A stretch of DNA of 64,000 bases. It comes from Streptomyces sp. V1I1 (GTDB lineage Bacteria; Actinomycetota; Actinomycetes; Streptomycetales; Streptomycetaceae). Of the stretch, positions 44,000-54,893 are shown piece after piece. Positions within the stretch are counted from its first letter, which is position 1, and each line of letters opens with the position of its first letter. Below the pieces are notes generated by a model. That model ran no database searches. It saw nothing but the letters and a program-made list of their open reading frames with translations, and was not told the origin of the DNA. The position numbers were made by a program, and so were the translations under genes. Where the stretch lies: assembly GCF_030817355.1 (NCBI RefSeq), contig NZ_JAUSZH010000001.1, positions 2,660,501 through 2,724,500 on the forward strand, in the 5' to 3' direction.

Positions 44000-46900
44000 G
44001 TGTCGTCTCAGTCCCCCAGTAACTCGAGCATCTCGGCCGACCAAGGCCGGCAGGGTAAGAACCCTGCCGCCGCGTTCGGTCCCAATGAGTGGCTCGTCGA
44101 CGAGATCTACCAGCAGTACCTCCAGGACCCCAATTCGGTCGACCGTGCCTGGTGGGACTTCTTCGCCGACTACAAGCCGGGCGGCGCGGGTGCCGCCGCA
44201 GGGGCGAAGCCGGTGAGCGAAGCCCCCGCCGCGCAGTCCGGCGCCGCAGCCGCGGGGGCTGCGGGTGCCACCACCGTGGCCCCGGCCGCCGCAGCCCCGA
44301 GCGCTCCCGCAGCGTCTGCGGGCACGCCCGCCGCCGCCACCCCAGCCGCACCCGCGGCGCCGCAGCAGGCCGCTCCGGCCGCCGCCGCGGCCCCCGCCGC
44401 ACCGGCGAAGCCGGCCGCGAGCGCCGGTGCCGCAGGCACCGCCACCTCCAAGCCGGCGGCTGCCGCCGGCAAGGCAGCTGAGCCGGCCCCGTCCGAGGGC
44501 CCCCAGCTCGTCCCGCTGCGCGGCCCCGCCGCCGCGGTCGCGAAGAACATGAACGCCTCGCTGGAGGTGCCCACGGCCACGTCCGTGCGCGCCGTCCCGG
44601 TGAAGCTGCTCTTCGACAACCGCATCGTCATCAACAACCACCTCAAGCGCGCCCGCGGCGGGAAGGTCTCCTTCACGCACCTCATCGGGTACGCGATGGT
44701 GCAGGCCATCAAGGCCATGCCGTCGATGAACTGGTCGTACACGGAGAAGGACGGCAAGCCGGCCCTCGTCAAGCCGGAGCACATCAACTTCGGTCTGGCC
44801 ATCGACCTGGTGAAGCCCAACGGCGACCGCCAGCTGGTCGTCGCGGGCATCAAGAAGGCCGAGACCATGAACTTCTTCGAGTTCTGGCAGGCCTACGAGG
44901 ACATCGTCCGGCGCGCCCGCAACAACAAGCTGACGATGGACGACTTCACCGGCGTCACCGTCTCGCTGACCAACCCCGGCGGCCTCGGCACCGTCCACTC
45001 CGTGCCGCGTCTGATGCCCGGGCAGTCGGTCATCATGGGCGTCGGCTCGATGGACTACCCCGCGGAGTTCCAGGGCACGTCCCAGGACACTCTGAACAAG
45101 CTGGGCATCTCCAAGGTCATGACGCTGACCTCGACGTACGACCACCGGGTCATCCAGGGCGCCGCCTCCGGCGAGTTCCTGCGGATCGTCGCCAACTTCC
45201 TCCTCGGCGACAACGGCTTCTACGACGACATCTTCGAGGCGCTGCGCATTCCGTACGAGCCGGTCCGCTGGCTCAAGGACATCGACGCCTCGCACGACGA
45301 CGACGTCACCAAGGCGGCGCGCGTCTTCGAGCTGATCCACTCCTACCGGGTCCGCGGCCATGTCATGGCCGACACCGACCCGCTGGAGTACCGCCAGCGC
45401 AAGCACCCCGACCTGGACATCACCGAGCACGGCCTCACGCTGTGGGACCTGGAGCGCGAGTTCGCCGTCGGCGGCTTCTCCGGCAAGTCCCTGATGAAGC
45501 TGCGCGATGTGCTGGGCGTCCTGCGAGACTCGTACTGCCGCACCACCGGCATCGAGTTCATGCACATCCAGGACCCGAAGCAGCGCAAGTGGATCCAGGA
45601 CCGCGTCGAGCGCGGGCACACCAAGCCCGAGCGCGAAGAGCAGCTGCGGATCCTGCGCCGCCTCAACGCGGCGGAGGCCTTCGAGACCTTCCTGCAGACC
45701 AAGTACGTCGGTCAGAAGCGGTTCTCGCTGGAGGGCGGCGAGTCCGTCATCCCGCTGCTCGACGCGGTCATCGACTCGGCTGCCGAGTCGCGACTGGACG
45801 AGGTCGTCATCGGCATGGCCCACCGCGGCCGCCTCAACGTCCTCGCGAACATCGTGGGCAAGTCGTACGCGCAGATCTTCCGGGAGTTCGAGGGCAACCT
45901 CGACCCGAAGTCGATGCACGGCTCCGGCGATGTGAAGTACCACCTGGGCGCCAACGGCACCTTCACCGGTCTGGACGGCGAGCAGATCAAGGTCTCGCTG
46001 GTCGCCAACCCCTCGCACCTGGAGGCGGTCGACCCGGTCCTGGAGGGTGTCGCTCGCGCCAAGCAGGACGTCATCAACAAGGGCGGCACGGACTTCACGG
46101 TCCTGCCGGTCGCCCTGCACGGTGACGCGGCCTTCGCCGGTCAGGGTGTCGTCGCCGAGACGCTGAACATGTCGCAGCTGCGCGGCTACCGCACCGGCGG
46201 CACGGTCCACATCGTCATCAACAACCAGGTCGGCTTCACCGCCGCCCCGGAGTCGTCGCGTTCGTCGATGTACGCGACCGACGTGGCCCGCATGATCGAA
46301 GCGCCGATCTTCCATGTGAACGGCGACGACCCGGAGGCCGTGGTCCGGGTGGCCCGGCTCGCCTTCGAGTTCCGCCAGACGTTCAACAAGGACGTCGTGA
46401 TCGACCTCATCTGCTACCGCCGCCGCGGTCACAACGAGGGCGACAACCCGCAGTTCACCAACCCGCAGATGTACAACCTGATCGACAAGAAGCGCTCGGT
46501 GCGCAAGCTGTACACCGAGTCGCTGATCGGTCGCGGCGACATCACGCTGGAAGAGGCGGAGCAGGCGCTCCAGGACTTCCAGGGCCAGCTGGAGAAGGTC
46601 TTCGCGGAGGTGCGCGAGGCCACCAGCCACCCGGCTCCGGCCCATGTCCCGGAACCGCAGCCCGAGTTCCCGGTGGCCGTCACCACCGCGGTCTCCCAGG
46701 AGATCGTGAAGCGGATCGCCGAGTCCCAGGTGAACATCCCCGACCACGTCACCGTCCACCCGCGTCTGCTGCCGCAGCTTCAGCGGCGTGCGGCCTCGGT
46801 GGAGGACGGCACGATCGACTGGGGCATGGGCGAGACCCTCGCCATCGGCTCGCTGCTGATGGAGGGCACCCCGGTCCGGCTCTCCGGCCAGGACACCCGC

Positions 46901-47878
46901 CGCGGCACATTCGGCCAGCGCCACGCGGTGCTGGTGGACCAGGAGACCGGCGAGGACTACACCCCGCTGCAGTACCTCTCCGAGGACCAGGCCCGTTTCA
47001 ACGTCTACGACTCGCTGCTGAGCGAGTACGCGGCGATGGGCTTCGAGTACGGCTACTCCCTGGCCCGCGCGGACGCGCTGGTCATGTGGGAGGCGCAGTT
47101 CGGTGACTTCGTCAACGGCGCGCAGACCGTCGTCGACGAGTTCATCTCCTCGGCGGAGCAGAAGTGGGGCCAGACCTCCGGTGTGACGCTGCTGCTGCCG
47201 CACGGCTACGAGGGCCAGGGCCCGGACCACTCGTCCGCCCGTCCTGAGCGCTTCCTGCAGATGTGCGCGCAGAACAACATGACGGTCGCGATGCCGACCC
47301 TGCCGTCGAACTACTTCCACCTGCTGCGCTGGCAGGTCCACAACCCGCACCACAAGCCGCTGATCGTCTTCACCCCGAAGTCGATGCTGCGTCTGAAGGC
47401 GGCGGCGTCGAAGGCGGAGGAGTTCACCAACGGCGGCTTCCGCCCGGTGATCGGCGACACCGCGGTTGACTCGGGCAGGGTGGACCCGAGCGCGATCCGC
47501 AAGGTCGTCTTCTGCACCGGCAAGGTCTACTACGACCTGGACGCCGAGCGGATCAAGCGCGGCAACACGGACACCGCGATCATCCGTCTCGAGCGTCTGT
47601 ACCCGCTGCCGGGCGCCGAGCTCCAGGCGGAGATCGCCAAGTTCCCGAACGCCGAGAAGTACCTCTGGGCGCAGGAGGAGCCGGCGAACCAGGGTGCGTG
47701 GCCGTTCATCGCGCTGAACCTGATCGACCACCTGGACCTGGCCGTCGGCGCGGACATCCCGGGCGCCGAGCGCCTGCGCCGCATCTCGCGGCGGCACGGC
47801 TCGTCGCCGGCTGTCGGCTCGGCCAAGCGTCACCAGGCGGAGCAGCAGCAGCTGCTCAACGAGGTCTTCGAGGCCTGA
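44000..47878 (+). CDS. kgd: Fused 2-oxoglutarate decarboxylase / dehydrogenase E1-E2 (Kgd/OdhA type)
   Basis: A 1292-residue TCA-cycle enzyme of the actinobacterial type. It starts with the E1o N-terminal segment ([20 protein letters not shown]), followed by an Ala/Pro linker of about 110 residues. An E2-type acyltransferase domain carries [10 protein letters not shown] near residue 380, and the ThDP-dependent E1 module fills residues 460-1292 ([27 protein letters not shown]). It decarboxylates 2-oxoglutarate and, with lipoyl E2 and E3, makes succinyl-CoA. GTG 44000 matches the usual [11 protein letters not shown] beginning; an upstream in-frame GTG at 43973 is less likely. Confidence 0.96.
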   Translation: MSSQSPSNSSISADQGRQGKNPAAAFGPNEWLVDEIYQQYLQDPNSVDRAWWDFFADYKPGGAGAAAGAKPVSEAPAAQSGAAAAGAAGATTVAPAAAAPSAPAASAGTPAAATPAAPAAPQQAAPAAAAAPAAPAKPAASAGAAGTATSKPAAAAGKAAEPAPSEGPQLVPLRGPAAAVAKNMNASLEVPTATSVRAVPVKLLFDNRIVINNHLKRARGGKVSFTHLIGYAMVQAIKAMPSMNWSYTEKDGKPALVKPEHINFGLAIDLVKPNGDRQLVVAGIKKAETMNFFEFWQAYEDIVRRARNNKLTMDDFTGVTVSLTNPGGLGTVHSVPRLMPGQSVIMGVGSMDYPAEFQGTSQDTLNKLGISKVMTLTSTYDHRVIQGAASGEFLRIVANFLLGDNGFYDDIFEALRIPYEPVRWLKDIDASHDDDVTKAARVFELIHSYRVRGHVMADTDPLEYRQRKHPDLDITEHGLTLWDLEREFAVGGFSGKSLMKLRDVLGVLRDSYCRTTGIEFMHIQDPKQRKWIQDRVERGHTKPEREEQLRILRRLNAAEAFETFLQTKYVGQKRFSLEGGESVIPLLDAVIDSAAESRLDEVVIGMAHRGRLNVLANIVGKSYAQIFREFEGNLDPKSMHGSGDVKYHLGANGTFTGLDGEQIKVSLVANPSHLEAVDPVLEGVARAKQDVINKGGTDFTVLPVALHGDAAFAGQGVVAETLNMSQLRGYRTGGTVHIVINNQVGFTAAPESSRSSMYATDVARMIEAPIFHVNGDDPEAVVRVARLAFEFRQTFNKDVVIDLICYRRRGHNEGDNPQFTNPQMYNLIDKKRSVRKLYTESLIGRGDITLEEAEQALQDFQGQLEKVFAEVREATSHPAPAHVPEPQPEFPVAVTTAVSQEIVKRIAESQVNIPDHVTVHPRLLPQLQRRAASVEDGTIDWGMGETLAIGSLLMEGTPVRLSGQDTRRGTFGQRHAVLVDQETGEDYTPLQYLSEDQARFNVYDSLLSEYAAMGFEYGYSLARADALVMWEAQFGDFVNGAQTVVDEFISSAEQKWGQTSGVTLLLPHGYEGQGPDHSSARPERFLQMCAQNNMTVAMPTLPSNYFHLLRWQVHNPHHKPLIVFTPKSMLRLKAAASKAEEFTNGGFRPVIGDTAVDSGRVDPSAIRKVVFCTGKVYYDLDAERIKRGNTDTAIIRLERLYPLPGAELQAEIAKFPNAEKYLWAQEEPANQGAWPFIALNLIDHLDLAVGADIPGAERLRRISRRHGSSPAVGSAKRHQAEQQQLLNEVFEA

Positions 47879-47896
47879 GTCTGACCGTACGAACTG

Positions 47897-47937
47897 AAGG
47901 GCCCTGTCCCGCGCACACCGCGCGGGGCAGGGCCCTT
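47897..47937 (+). terminator. Terminator of kgd
   Basis: AAGGGCCCTGTCCCGCGC pairs with GCGCGGGGCAGGGCCCTT over 18 bp with one G-U pair and a 5-base loop, starting 18 bases after the stop. It is followed at 47938-48000 by imperfect direct repeats of GGCTGTTCAGGC/CTTCGGCTGTTC. Confidence 0.85.
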
Positions 47938-47989
47938 CGGGCTGTTCAGGCTCCTTCGGCTGTTCGAGCCCTTCCGGCTCTTCGGCTGT

Positions 47990-50900
47990 TCAGGCCTCTT
48001 CGAGTCTGGCGATCTCGTGGCGGATGAGGCTCGCCGCCTCCGAGCCTGACGCACCCGCGGCGGACAGCATGGACAGCACGGCCCGGTGCTCCTCCAGGGC
48101 GCGCTCAAAGCCCGCCGTACGTTCCAGACGAGTGGCTCGCATCCACTGGGCGGTGGCCGCCCGCTCCAGCAGGTCGCCGGTTCCGGACTGGGCAGCGGCG
48201 TGGCGGTAGTGGGCCGCGGCGTCCTGGAGCTTCGGGTGGGATGCGGTGCGCTGGGCCAGCAGGGCGGCGGCCACGGCGCGGTACCACCAGGCGTACGCGG
48301 CCAGTTCGGGGTCGGCCGCGGCGCGGGCGGCGGCGCCCAGTGCCCAGTCCGCCTCGTGGAGGTCGGCGACGGTCTGCTCAGCCCGGAAGCGCTCGATGTA
48401 GGCGTGGCCCAGCAGGGCCCGGCGGCGCGGGAGTTCGGGATCGGCGGACGATGTCTCGTCGATCGCCCCGCGCAGGGCTCGTACGGCCGCGTGCACATCG
48501 GCGGGCGACTCCTTGTCCACGCCGCGTTCCGTCAGCTGCCTGCCGAGCGAGGTGAGCACGACGGCTCGGCTGGGGTCGTGCCAGGGCAGCAGCGGCACAG
48601 CCTCGGTCCAGGCCGCGATCGCCGAGTCGCGGTGCGCCCAGCCGCCGGTGGACACATAGCGCTGCTCCAGGACGCGGGCCATCCGCAGCAGGATGTCGGC
48701 CTGTGCCTCCTCGTCCTTGCCTACGTAGCGACGCGCCTGGTCGAGAGCCTGGAGGATGCGCAGTCTGGCGTCGTCGTCGGGGTACTGGTGGGCGAACTCG
48801 ATGGCGTCGGCGTAGTCCAGCCAGGCTCGGCAGAGCTCCGTCTGCGGGACGGCGTCCCAGTCGAGCCCGTCGATGCCGGCGTGCAGATCCTTGTCGGCCC
48901 GGTCGGCGAAGGCGCGGGAGGCGATCAGGTCCTCCTCGTCGGCGGCCCGCGCGACGGGGCCCTCGCCCCGGTAGTGGCGGGCCAGTTCGAGAAGCAGCCC
49001 GCCCTTGATGAGCAGCGCGGACTCCCGGCGTTCGTCGGCCAGCAGCAGTTGTACGACGCCGAGGGCGATCTGCAGCGTCTCGGTGAACCAGTCCTCGGGG
49101 CGGACGGGGCCGCGCAGCGCGTACGGAGCGCCGGTCACGGCCAGCCGCCGCAGCACCCGGATCCTGGCGGCCGCCGCTGCCTTGCCGAGCCCGCCCGGGC
49201 CGTCCGGCCGCGGCGGGGTTTCGATCAGTTCGGCGAGGCTGGCGTCCGCGGTCGAGAGCAGGATCGAAGCCACGAGGCCCGCGTCGTCGGGGCCCGCGGC
49301 CGCCTGGACCCGGACCCACTCCGGCATCAGCCCGGGGCTCAGCCTGCCCTCCTCCACCTCGTCCGCCATCGCCTCGAGGACGTGCGCCAGGGTGAGATGC
49401 GCCTGTGGTTTCCCGGTGAGCGCGTTCTGCGCGGCGTCCAGCGCCTCGCGCAGGTCCTCGGGCAGCGGGCGCACCAGCCAGCGCCGCAGCAGCGCCTCGG
49501 CCAACTCGCCGTACAGCACGGCCCGTTCGGCGGTGCGGCGCTCCGCCTGGGTGGCCGAGCCGAGCAGCCTGATCGCCGCGTCCAGGTCTCGTACGGTGCC
49601 GTACTCGCCGAAGTGCGCCAGACAGGCGCGGGCCTGTGCCAGCAGACCCGCTGGGCCCTGTCGCGGCAGGCCGCCGGGGGGCGAGGCCGGTTCGGGGCCG
49701 CCGAGCCGGCGCAGGACCTGGGCGGAGATCTGCGCGAAGGCCATCTGGCTGCGGTTGTCGGGGCTGCCGGACGCCGCCGGGTGCGGGTCGACCGACCCGG
49801 CGAGGAAGGCGGCGGCCATGGCCGGGAAGTTGCGTACCGTACGCCCGTAGCGCGTCTCGACGTACTCGGAGCAGTGCTTGAGCACCAACGCGGCGCTGCT
49901 CGCGCCCAGTTGACCCAGCAGCTCCTCGCGTACCCCGTCCAGGAAGACGTACGAAGGTCCGCCCTCCCGGTCGCCCGGTCCTTCGTCGTCCCTCCGCAGC
50001 AGGCCGCTGAGCAGCACCTCGGCAAGTACGTCGGGGCCGCTGCGCACCAGCATGGCGCGCTGGACGAGCTGCATCACCGGGAGCACCAGCGGGACCGCCG
50101 AAAGATAGACCGCGAGTTGCGCGGCGGGGGGCGACGCGGTCCGGCGGAAGGCCCGTACCCGCGCCGTTGCGTCGATGTCCTGTGCGGTACGGGACCGGCC
50201 CGAGGCGGGCTCGTGGCGAGCCCTGACCAGCGCCGCGGCGGCGTTCAGCGACTGCCCGGTCGCGCCCGCGACCAGTCGGGTCCAGGCCTCGAACGAGGAG
50301 CGGCGCAGCGCGAGCACCGGAACCGGGATGCCCCGCTCGAGGCCGCCGTGGTGCGGGGTGAACTCCAGCCGTCCCGCCGGTCCTTCGCGCCGCCGCAGCA
50401 GACCCGGCCGCGCGGGCAGATGCGTACGCCGCCACATCCGCTGCGGCAGCGGCTGCACGACGGCGACCGGCGCGGTCGACGCCCAGGTGTAGAGCAGGCG
50501 CTGCATACGGCCGCTGCGCCACATGGGGCCCGCGCAGTCGCTGAGCACCACGGTCAGCTGCCGCCCCGTGGGGTCGCCGAGCTGGGCGGGCGTCGGCGCG
50601 TCCTCGCTCAGGTGGTGCACGGCGACCTCGCGGAACGCTCCGGCGCGTTCGCAGACCTGCCGCAGCTCGTCAAGTGCCTTGTCCCAGACGACATTCGACG
50701 AGGAGACGTCCATGACCAGCGCGAGCCGCGCCTCACGCCGCCGGGCGGTGCGCAGGACCGGCACCACAAGACCTGTGTCGGCGGCCCGGTCCGCTGTCGC
50801 CACCTCGTCGAGCTCGCGACGTATCAGTCGCATGGGCGGGCGGTACCGCTGAAGGGGCCGCAGAGAGCGCTGGAGGGCGAGCGCGTCCGGCAGCGCGGCG

Positions 50901-51259
50901 GCGGCCGGGACGGGCACCCGGCGCATGCCTTCGGCCGGTACGCCGCCGGGCGCGCCCTCGCCCTGCGCGGGCCCGTACAGGTCGACGCGGGGGCGCGGCG
51001 GCGCTCCCGCCCGCAGCGGCGAGGGCGCGGGCTGCTCCGTGACCTCCACGGCCGGGCGGTCCGCAGGCTGCGGCCCGGCCGTCCCCGCGGGCGCGGGCCC
51101 CGGCCGCCGGGATGCGGCAGCGGGCACATGCTGGGAGAGCCACAGGGCGTCCGCCAACTCCTCGGCGGTGGGTTTCAGTTCCGCCTCGCGCAGCCGCGCG
51201 ACCAGCGCGGTCAGTGCGGTCAGTGCGTGGGGCGGGACCGCCGGGCTCACCGCGGTCAC
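47990..51259 (-). CDS. SAV_2336-type protein with vWA-like domain (VMAP system)
   Basis: A 1089-residue protein. Residues 10-60 are the SAV_2336-type N-terminal segment (LTALVARLREAELKPTAEELADALWL). A Pro-rich linker precedes a von Willebrand A-like domain with MIDAS start DVSSS (Asp184, Ser186, Ser188). A long alpha-helical TPR-like region of some 600 residues fills the C-terminus. In ternary conflict systems the vWA protein works with a MoxR ATPase to remodel or license a VMAP partner. The GTG at 51259 overlaps the MoxR stop (GTGA). It is the last gene of the four-gene operon. Confidence 0.85.
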   Translation of the reverse strand: MTAVSPAVPPHALTALTALVARLREAELKPTAEELADALWLSQHVPAAASRRPGPAPAGTAGPQPADRPAVEVTEQPAPSPLRAGAPPRPRVDLYGPAQGEGAPGGVPAEGMRRVPVPAAAALPDALALQRSLRPLQRYRPPMRLIRRELDEVATADRAADTGLVVPVLRTARRREARLALVMDVSSSNVVWDKALDELRQVCERAGAFREVAVHHLSEDAPTPAQLGDPTGRQLTVVLSDCAGPMWRSGRMQRLLYTWASTAPVAVVQPLPQRMWRRTHLPARPGLLRRREGPAGRLEFTPHHGGLERGIPVPVLALRRSSFEAWTRLVAGATGQSLNAAAALVRARHEPASGRSRTAQDIDATARVRAFRRTASPPAAQLAVYLSAVPLVLPVMQLVQRAMLVRSGPDVLAEVLLSGLLRRDDEGPGDREGGPSYVFLDGVREELLGQLGASSAALVLKHCSEYVETRYGRTVRNFPAMAAAFLAGSVDPHPAASGSPDNRSQMAFAQISAQVLRRLGGPEPASPPGGLPRQGPAGLLAQARACLAHFGEYGTVRDLDAAIRLLGSATQAERRTAERAVLYGELAEALLRRWLVRPLPEDLREALDAAQNALTGKPQAHLTLAHVLEAMADEVEEGRLSPGLMPEWVRVQAAAGPDDAGLVASILLSTADASLAELIETPPRPDGPGGLGKAAAAARIRVLRRLAVTGAPYALRGPVRPEDWFTETLQIALGVVQLLLADERRESALLIKGGLLLELARHYRGEGPVARAADEEDLIASRAFADRADKDLHAGIDGLDWDAVPQTELCRAWLDYADAIEFAHQYPDDDARLRILQALDQARRYVGKDEEAQADILLRMARVLEQRYVSTGGWAHRDSAIAAWTEAVPLLPWHDPSRAVVLTSLGRQLTERGVDKESPADVHAAVRALRGAIDETSSADPELPRRRALLGHAYIERFRAEQTVADLHEADWALGAAARAAADPELAAYAWWYRAVAAALLAQRTASHPKLQDAAAHYRHAAAQSGTGDLLERAATAQWMRATRLERTAGFERALEEHRAVLSMLSAAGASGSEAASLIRHEIARLEEA

Positions 51260-52269
51260 CGCCGTCGGGTGTCGAGCGGACGTATCAGCAGCTCGGCGAT
51301 CTCCTCGCGCCGCCCGGCGTCCGCGCGGACCGCCTGCTGTGTGAGGTAGATGGCGTTGAGCAGCTGGTCGGTGGGCCGCAGTTCGCCGTCGCCGTCCTCG
51401 CGGGTGAACTGGCCGATCAGATCGAGGTTCCGCTCGTCGGATCCGGCTCCGAAGTGGGCCTGCACCATTGCGGCGAGCCGCTCGTCGCGCGGCGGGTCGA
51501 GGTGCAGATGGATGCAGCGGCGCAGCAGCGGGGCGGGGAAGTCGCGCTCTCCGTTGCTGGTCATCACCACGAAGGGGAACGCCTTGCAGCGCACCCGGCC
51601 GTCCCTGACGGGCACCCGGCGGCCGTCGTCGGTGAGCACCCGCACCTCGTCCTGGCCGGGCCGGTCGGCCATCCGCTCCAGCTCGGGAAGGGCGAACTCC
51701 CCCTCCTCCACCACATTCAGCAGGTCGTTCGGCAGATCGATGTCGCTCTTGTCGAGCTCGTCGATGAGCAGGACGCGGGGCAGCTCGGCCGGCAGCAGCG
51801 CGGTCCCGAGCGGGCCGAGCCTGATGTACCGGCCGATGTCGTCGGACCCACGCTCGGATCCCCGCTCGGCGAGCTGGGCGTCCTGGAGCCTGCCGATGGC
51901 GTCGTAGGTGTACAGCCCGTCCTTGAGCTCGGTGCGGCTGACGATGGGCCACTGGAGGACCCGGCCGAGCCCGAGTTCGTACGCGACGGAGTGCGCGAGC
52001 GTGGACTTGCCGGAGCCCGGCTCGCCGGTGACGAGGAGCGGACGCCGTAAGTAGAGGGCGGCGTTGATGAGTTCGAGGGTCTCGGCGTCCTGGGCGGGCG
52101 GAGCCGCCACGCGCGCGCCGAGCCGCCGCGTCGACGAACTGTCGATCGGCGGCGCGGGGTCGGGCAGCGGCTCTCCGGAGAAGGCACGCCAGGGGGGCGG
52201 CGGTGGCAGTCGGCGGATCCGGTCCGGATCCGGCGCCCCGACGCCTCGGTAGATCAGCCAGTCGTCCAT
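51256..52269 (-). CDS. MoxR-type AAA+ ATPase (VMAP system)
   Basis: A 337-residue AAA+ ATPase. The Walker A is GEPGSGKST at residues 82-90, Walker B VLLIDELDKS, a sensor-1 region VVMTSNGERDFPAPLLRRC supplies the Asn and arginine finger, and the lid follows. MoxR proteins act as chaperones for vWA partners. The N-terminal 60 residues are Pro-rich with a short WLIYRGVG start. ATG 52269 has GAGGAG seven bases upstream. It follows the trypsin-VMAP gene by 97 bases and overlaps the vWA gene. Confidence 0.9.
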   Translation of the reverse strand: MDDWLIYRGVGAPDPDRIRRLPPPPPWRAFSGEPLPDPAPPIDSSSTRRLGARVAAPPAQDAETLELINAALYLRRPLLVTGEPGSGKSTLAHSVAYELGLGRVLQWPIVSRTELKDGLYTYDAIGRLQDAQLAERGSERGSDDIGRYIRLGPLGTALLPAELPRVLLIDELDKSDIDLPNDLLNVVEEGEFALPELERMADRPGQDEVRVLTDDGRRVPVRDGRVRCKAFPFVVMTSNGERDFPAPLLRRCIHLHLDPPRDERLAAMVQAHFGAGSDERNLDLIGQFTREDGDGELRPTDQLLNAIYLTQQAVRADAGRREEIAELLIRPLDTRRR

Positions 52270-52366
52270 CGCTCGCTCCTCGTAGGCGGTCGGTGGGCGG
52301 ACCCGTGGCGGACCACGTCTGTCCTGTACCCACCGCCCTGCCCTCCCATTGCTCGGGTGCGGCTCC

Positions 52367-54385
52367 TCATGGGGAGTCCACCGGTCCGGTGTCGTCGGCG
52401 GGCAGAGGGCGGCTCGGGTCGTCGTAGAGCATGGCCACCCCCTCCGCCCAGTGGCGGCTGTTCCTCGATCCGCTGATGTCGTCCCTGATACGGCGCAGCC
52501 GGTCGGGAAGCTCAGTCGCGCCCGCGGTCTGCCCGAGCAGCTGGGCCGCTCCCCGGTGCAGGTCCTCGCAGAACTCCGTACAGCCGTGGTCGGGATGGCC
52601 GTCGGTGTGCCACAGGGCGATGCCGTGCCCGGCTTGAAGTGCCATGCCGATGGCTCTGCGGCCGACCCCGCTGCCTGCGGGCCTGCACAGGACGGGCACG
52701 GCGGAGGGCGGCATGTCCTCGAAGTGCCGGGGCCTGGGGACCTGCCGCTGCGGCGGGGTGCGGCAGGCGGTGAGCGCATCGGCGGCCGCCATCCCCTCCC
52801 AGCGGCGCTGCCAGACGGCGTCCGGTTTTCCTCGTCTCGCCAGGTCGCGCAGCACCACCATCCGTCGTACGCCGACATACGCCGGATAGTGCAGCCGGGC
52901 CATCTCGGTCAGCTGCCAGCGGTGTACGGCGGTGTCGAAATGCTCGACGGGCAGGGCGACTTCGAGCGGTGCCGGGACGCCGGGCGAGTCGACTGACGCG
53001 AAGACCTCGTCCAACGGGCCGCGCAGCCGCTGGATGAGCTGCTCGGGCGGGACGCCGTCGCCGGTCTGCTCCTCGTGCAGCGGCTCGTTCACGTCCTGGC
53101 CGTCGTCGACCCGGATCCGCCAGTAGAAGCGGGTGGGCCGGGCGTCGCAGACGGGCTCCAGCTCGACGATGACGACGGCGGACCCGTCGCCGGGCCGCGG
53201 ATAGCGGACGACGATCCGGTCCTGGCCGTCGGGCGTGCGCGGGTGCAGAAGTCCGGGCGGCAGCGTCGCCTGAGTGACCACGGTGTGCACGATGCGGGGC
53301 ACTTCCTGGAGCCGGCGGGCCACCCAGTCCGCGAGGGCCACCGGGTCACCGCCGCGGCTGCGCTCGTACTCCACCACGAGCTGGAGGTAGTGCAGCGCGG
53401 CGATGGCGGCGACGGGCTGCCCCGCCTCGTACAGCAGGCCGTGTCCGTCGCGCCAGATGCGCGGCAGGAGCTGGCCGGGCGGGGAGGCGACACCGCCGCG
53501 GGCCTTTTTGGCGAGCTCCACGACGGGCCGGATGGCGCCCGGCGGGTGCACACCCGCGAGCAGGAACAGCGCCTCGCGCCGGTCGTGCGGGCTCCACCAC
53601 TGGTCGCCGCTGGTGTGCACGCCGGCGCCCGGGAGCTGGTGCTGGCGCTCGATCCAGTTGTGCCCGGTGACCTTCGGGGACTGGCCGTGCCAGCGGTCGT
53701 GCGCGGCCATCAGCAGCTGGTAGGTGGATCCGAACCGGCGCAGTGCGGTGGCCGCGATCGCCATGCCGCCGTCCCGGCCGGCCCGGCGGGACTTGAGGAT
53801 GCCGACGACGGCGCCGGTGTGGGCGTCGAGCACGGGCGAGCCCGAACCGCCCTTCGGAAACTCGGCTTCTGGCCTGAATCGCATCCCGTAGTCGTCGTCG
53901 AAGCCGTTGATCCTCGCGGCGGCCTTCCAGCGCACGGCGCGTTTCTCGGCTCCGTACTCCTGCTGCTCGGGCCGGTAGCCCTGGACGATGCCGCGGCCGC
54001 CGGGGTAGTCGGTGCGGTCGGTGAGCCAGACGCACTCGTGCTCGACGTGCGGGTCGACGAGCCTGACCAGGGCGAGATCCTGCTCGACGGGTACGCGCTG
54101 TTCGGCGCGCGGCTCGCCGTCGAGCAGCCAGCAGTCGAGCCGCGCCTGAAGCGGCTCGCCGTCGTTCACCTCGCTGCCGCGGAGGTGGAAGATCCGGTTC
54201 CGGTCGCCCTTGAGATGGGGGGCGAGTACGTGTGCGCAGGTCAGGATCCAGCCGGGCGCGACGAAGAAGCCGCTGCCCCACATGGCTGCGGTCTCGTCCT
54301 GCTCGTCCTGTGCGTCCTGTACGGGTGAGAAGTGGACGGTGGCGGCGCGGGTGAGGGCGTCGATGACGGAGTCGGAATCGCTCAT
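52367..54385 (-). CDS. Trypsin-VMAP protein (vWA-MoxR-associated protein)
   Basis: A 672-residue protein. Residues 10-215 form a trypsin-like protease domain with His52 (TCAHVL), Asp103 (EQDLALVRL) and Ser181 (GGSGSPVL), but no export signal, so it should act inside the cell. A middle helical segment with a DQWWSPHDRREALFLLAGV motif is followed by the VMAP C-terminal domain (WRRRWEGM-like RWEGMAAADAL, HGIALWHTDG). Family analysis places such proteins at the core of vWA/MoxR ternary conflict systems, with the peptidase as effector or processing activity. Its ATG overlaps the Trypco1 stop (ATGA). Confidence 0.88.
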   Translation of the reverse strand: MSDSDSVIDALTRAATVHFSPVQDAQDEQDETAAMWGSGFFVAPGWILTCAHVLAPHLKGDRNRIFHLRGSEVNDGEPLQARLDCWLLDGEPRAEQRVPVEQDLALVRLVDPHVEHECVWLTDRTDYPGGRGIVQGYRPEQQEYGAEKRAVRWKAAARINGFDDDYGMRFRPEAEFPKGGSGSPVLDAHTGAVVGILKSRRAGRDGGMAIAATALRRFGSTYQLLMAAHDRWHGQSPKVTGHNWIERQHQLPGAGVHTSGDQWWSPHDRREALFLLAGVHPPGAIRPVVELAKKARGGVASPPGQLLPRIWRDGHGLLYEAGQPVAAIAALHYLQLVVEYERSRGGDPVALADWVARRLQEVPRIVHTVVTQATLPPGLLHPRTPDGQDRIVVRYPRPGDGSAVVIVELEPVCDARPTRFYWRIRVDDGQDVNEPLHEEQTGDGVPPEQLIQRLRGPLDEVFASVDSPGVPAPLEVALPVEHFDTAVHRWQLTEMARLHYPAYVGVRRMVVLRDLARRGKPDAVWQRRWEGMAAADALTACRTPPQRQVPRPRHFEDMPPSAVPVLCRPAGSGVGRRAIGMALQAGHGIALWHTDGHPDHGCTEFCEDLHRGAAQLLGQTAGATELPDRLRRIRDDISGSRNSRHWAEGVAMLYDDPSRPLPADDTGPVDSP

Positions 54386-54738
54386 GCCGTGTCATCGCTC
54401 ATGTCGTTCTGTTGATCCTTCAGCTTCCAGGTGAGCGTGACCTGGACCGACGCCTTGGCCTCACCGGCGGCGAGCACGGCGAGGGCGACGCCGGACTTGG
54501 CGGTGAGCTCGACGCCGAAGCTGACGCTCGCCTCGTCCGGCTCGGCGGCGGCCGCGGCCTCCAGCACCGAGGCGCCGACCTCGGTGATCAGCTGCTGGAG
54601 CTGCTGGACCTTGGCGGTGGCGTTCTCGACGAAGCCGACGTCCTCGTCGTCCTCGCCGTATCCGCCGCCCGCGGTGGACAGCCGGGCGAGCACGACGGCT
54701 CCCCCGGGCAATTCGATCTGCTGGACGCGTGCGTTCAC
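54382..54738 (-). CDS. CU044_2847-family (Trypco1) protein
   Basis: A 118-residue small protein of the CU044_2847 or Trypco1 family, which is repeatedly coupled to trypsin-like peptidase genes. The fold begins RVQQIELPGGAVVLARL and ends in the strand VQVTLTWKLK, with EASVSFGVELTAKSG between. It is thought to act as an adaptor or substrate of the peptidase. The GTG at 54738 has GGGGGG four to five bases upstream. It is the first gene of the operon, so the promoter lies in the 155 bases to its right. Confidence 0.85.
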   Translation of the reverse strand: MNARVQQIELPGGAVVLARLSTAGGGYGEDDEDVGFVENATAKVQQLQQLITEVGASVLEAAAAAEPDEASVSFGVELTAKSGVALAVLAAGEAKASVQVTLTWKLKDQQNDMSDDTA

Positions 54739-54893
54739 GGTTCCCCCCGTCTTCACGGCCAACTCGCCCCCGCGCTAACGCACTTGGGCGGTGTGCGAAT
54801 GGCGACGACGTTACTGGCCTGCACGGTTGCAGGGGAGAGTCGGAAGTCGCCGTAATCTAAAGAGATAGACCCCGTCCGTACCAGGAGCATGTC

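Noticed and set aside
42866..47833. Very long open frame antisense to kgd and the kinase
   Set aside because: It is the mirror of a strongly GC3-biased gene; kgd on the other strand has full family motifs and the antisense product is low-complexity.
47938..48000. Direct repeats after the kgd terminator as a small RNA
   Set aside because: No promoter-like sequence or stable fold beyond the terminator is visible; they look like degenerate copies of a short phrase.
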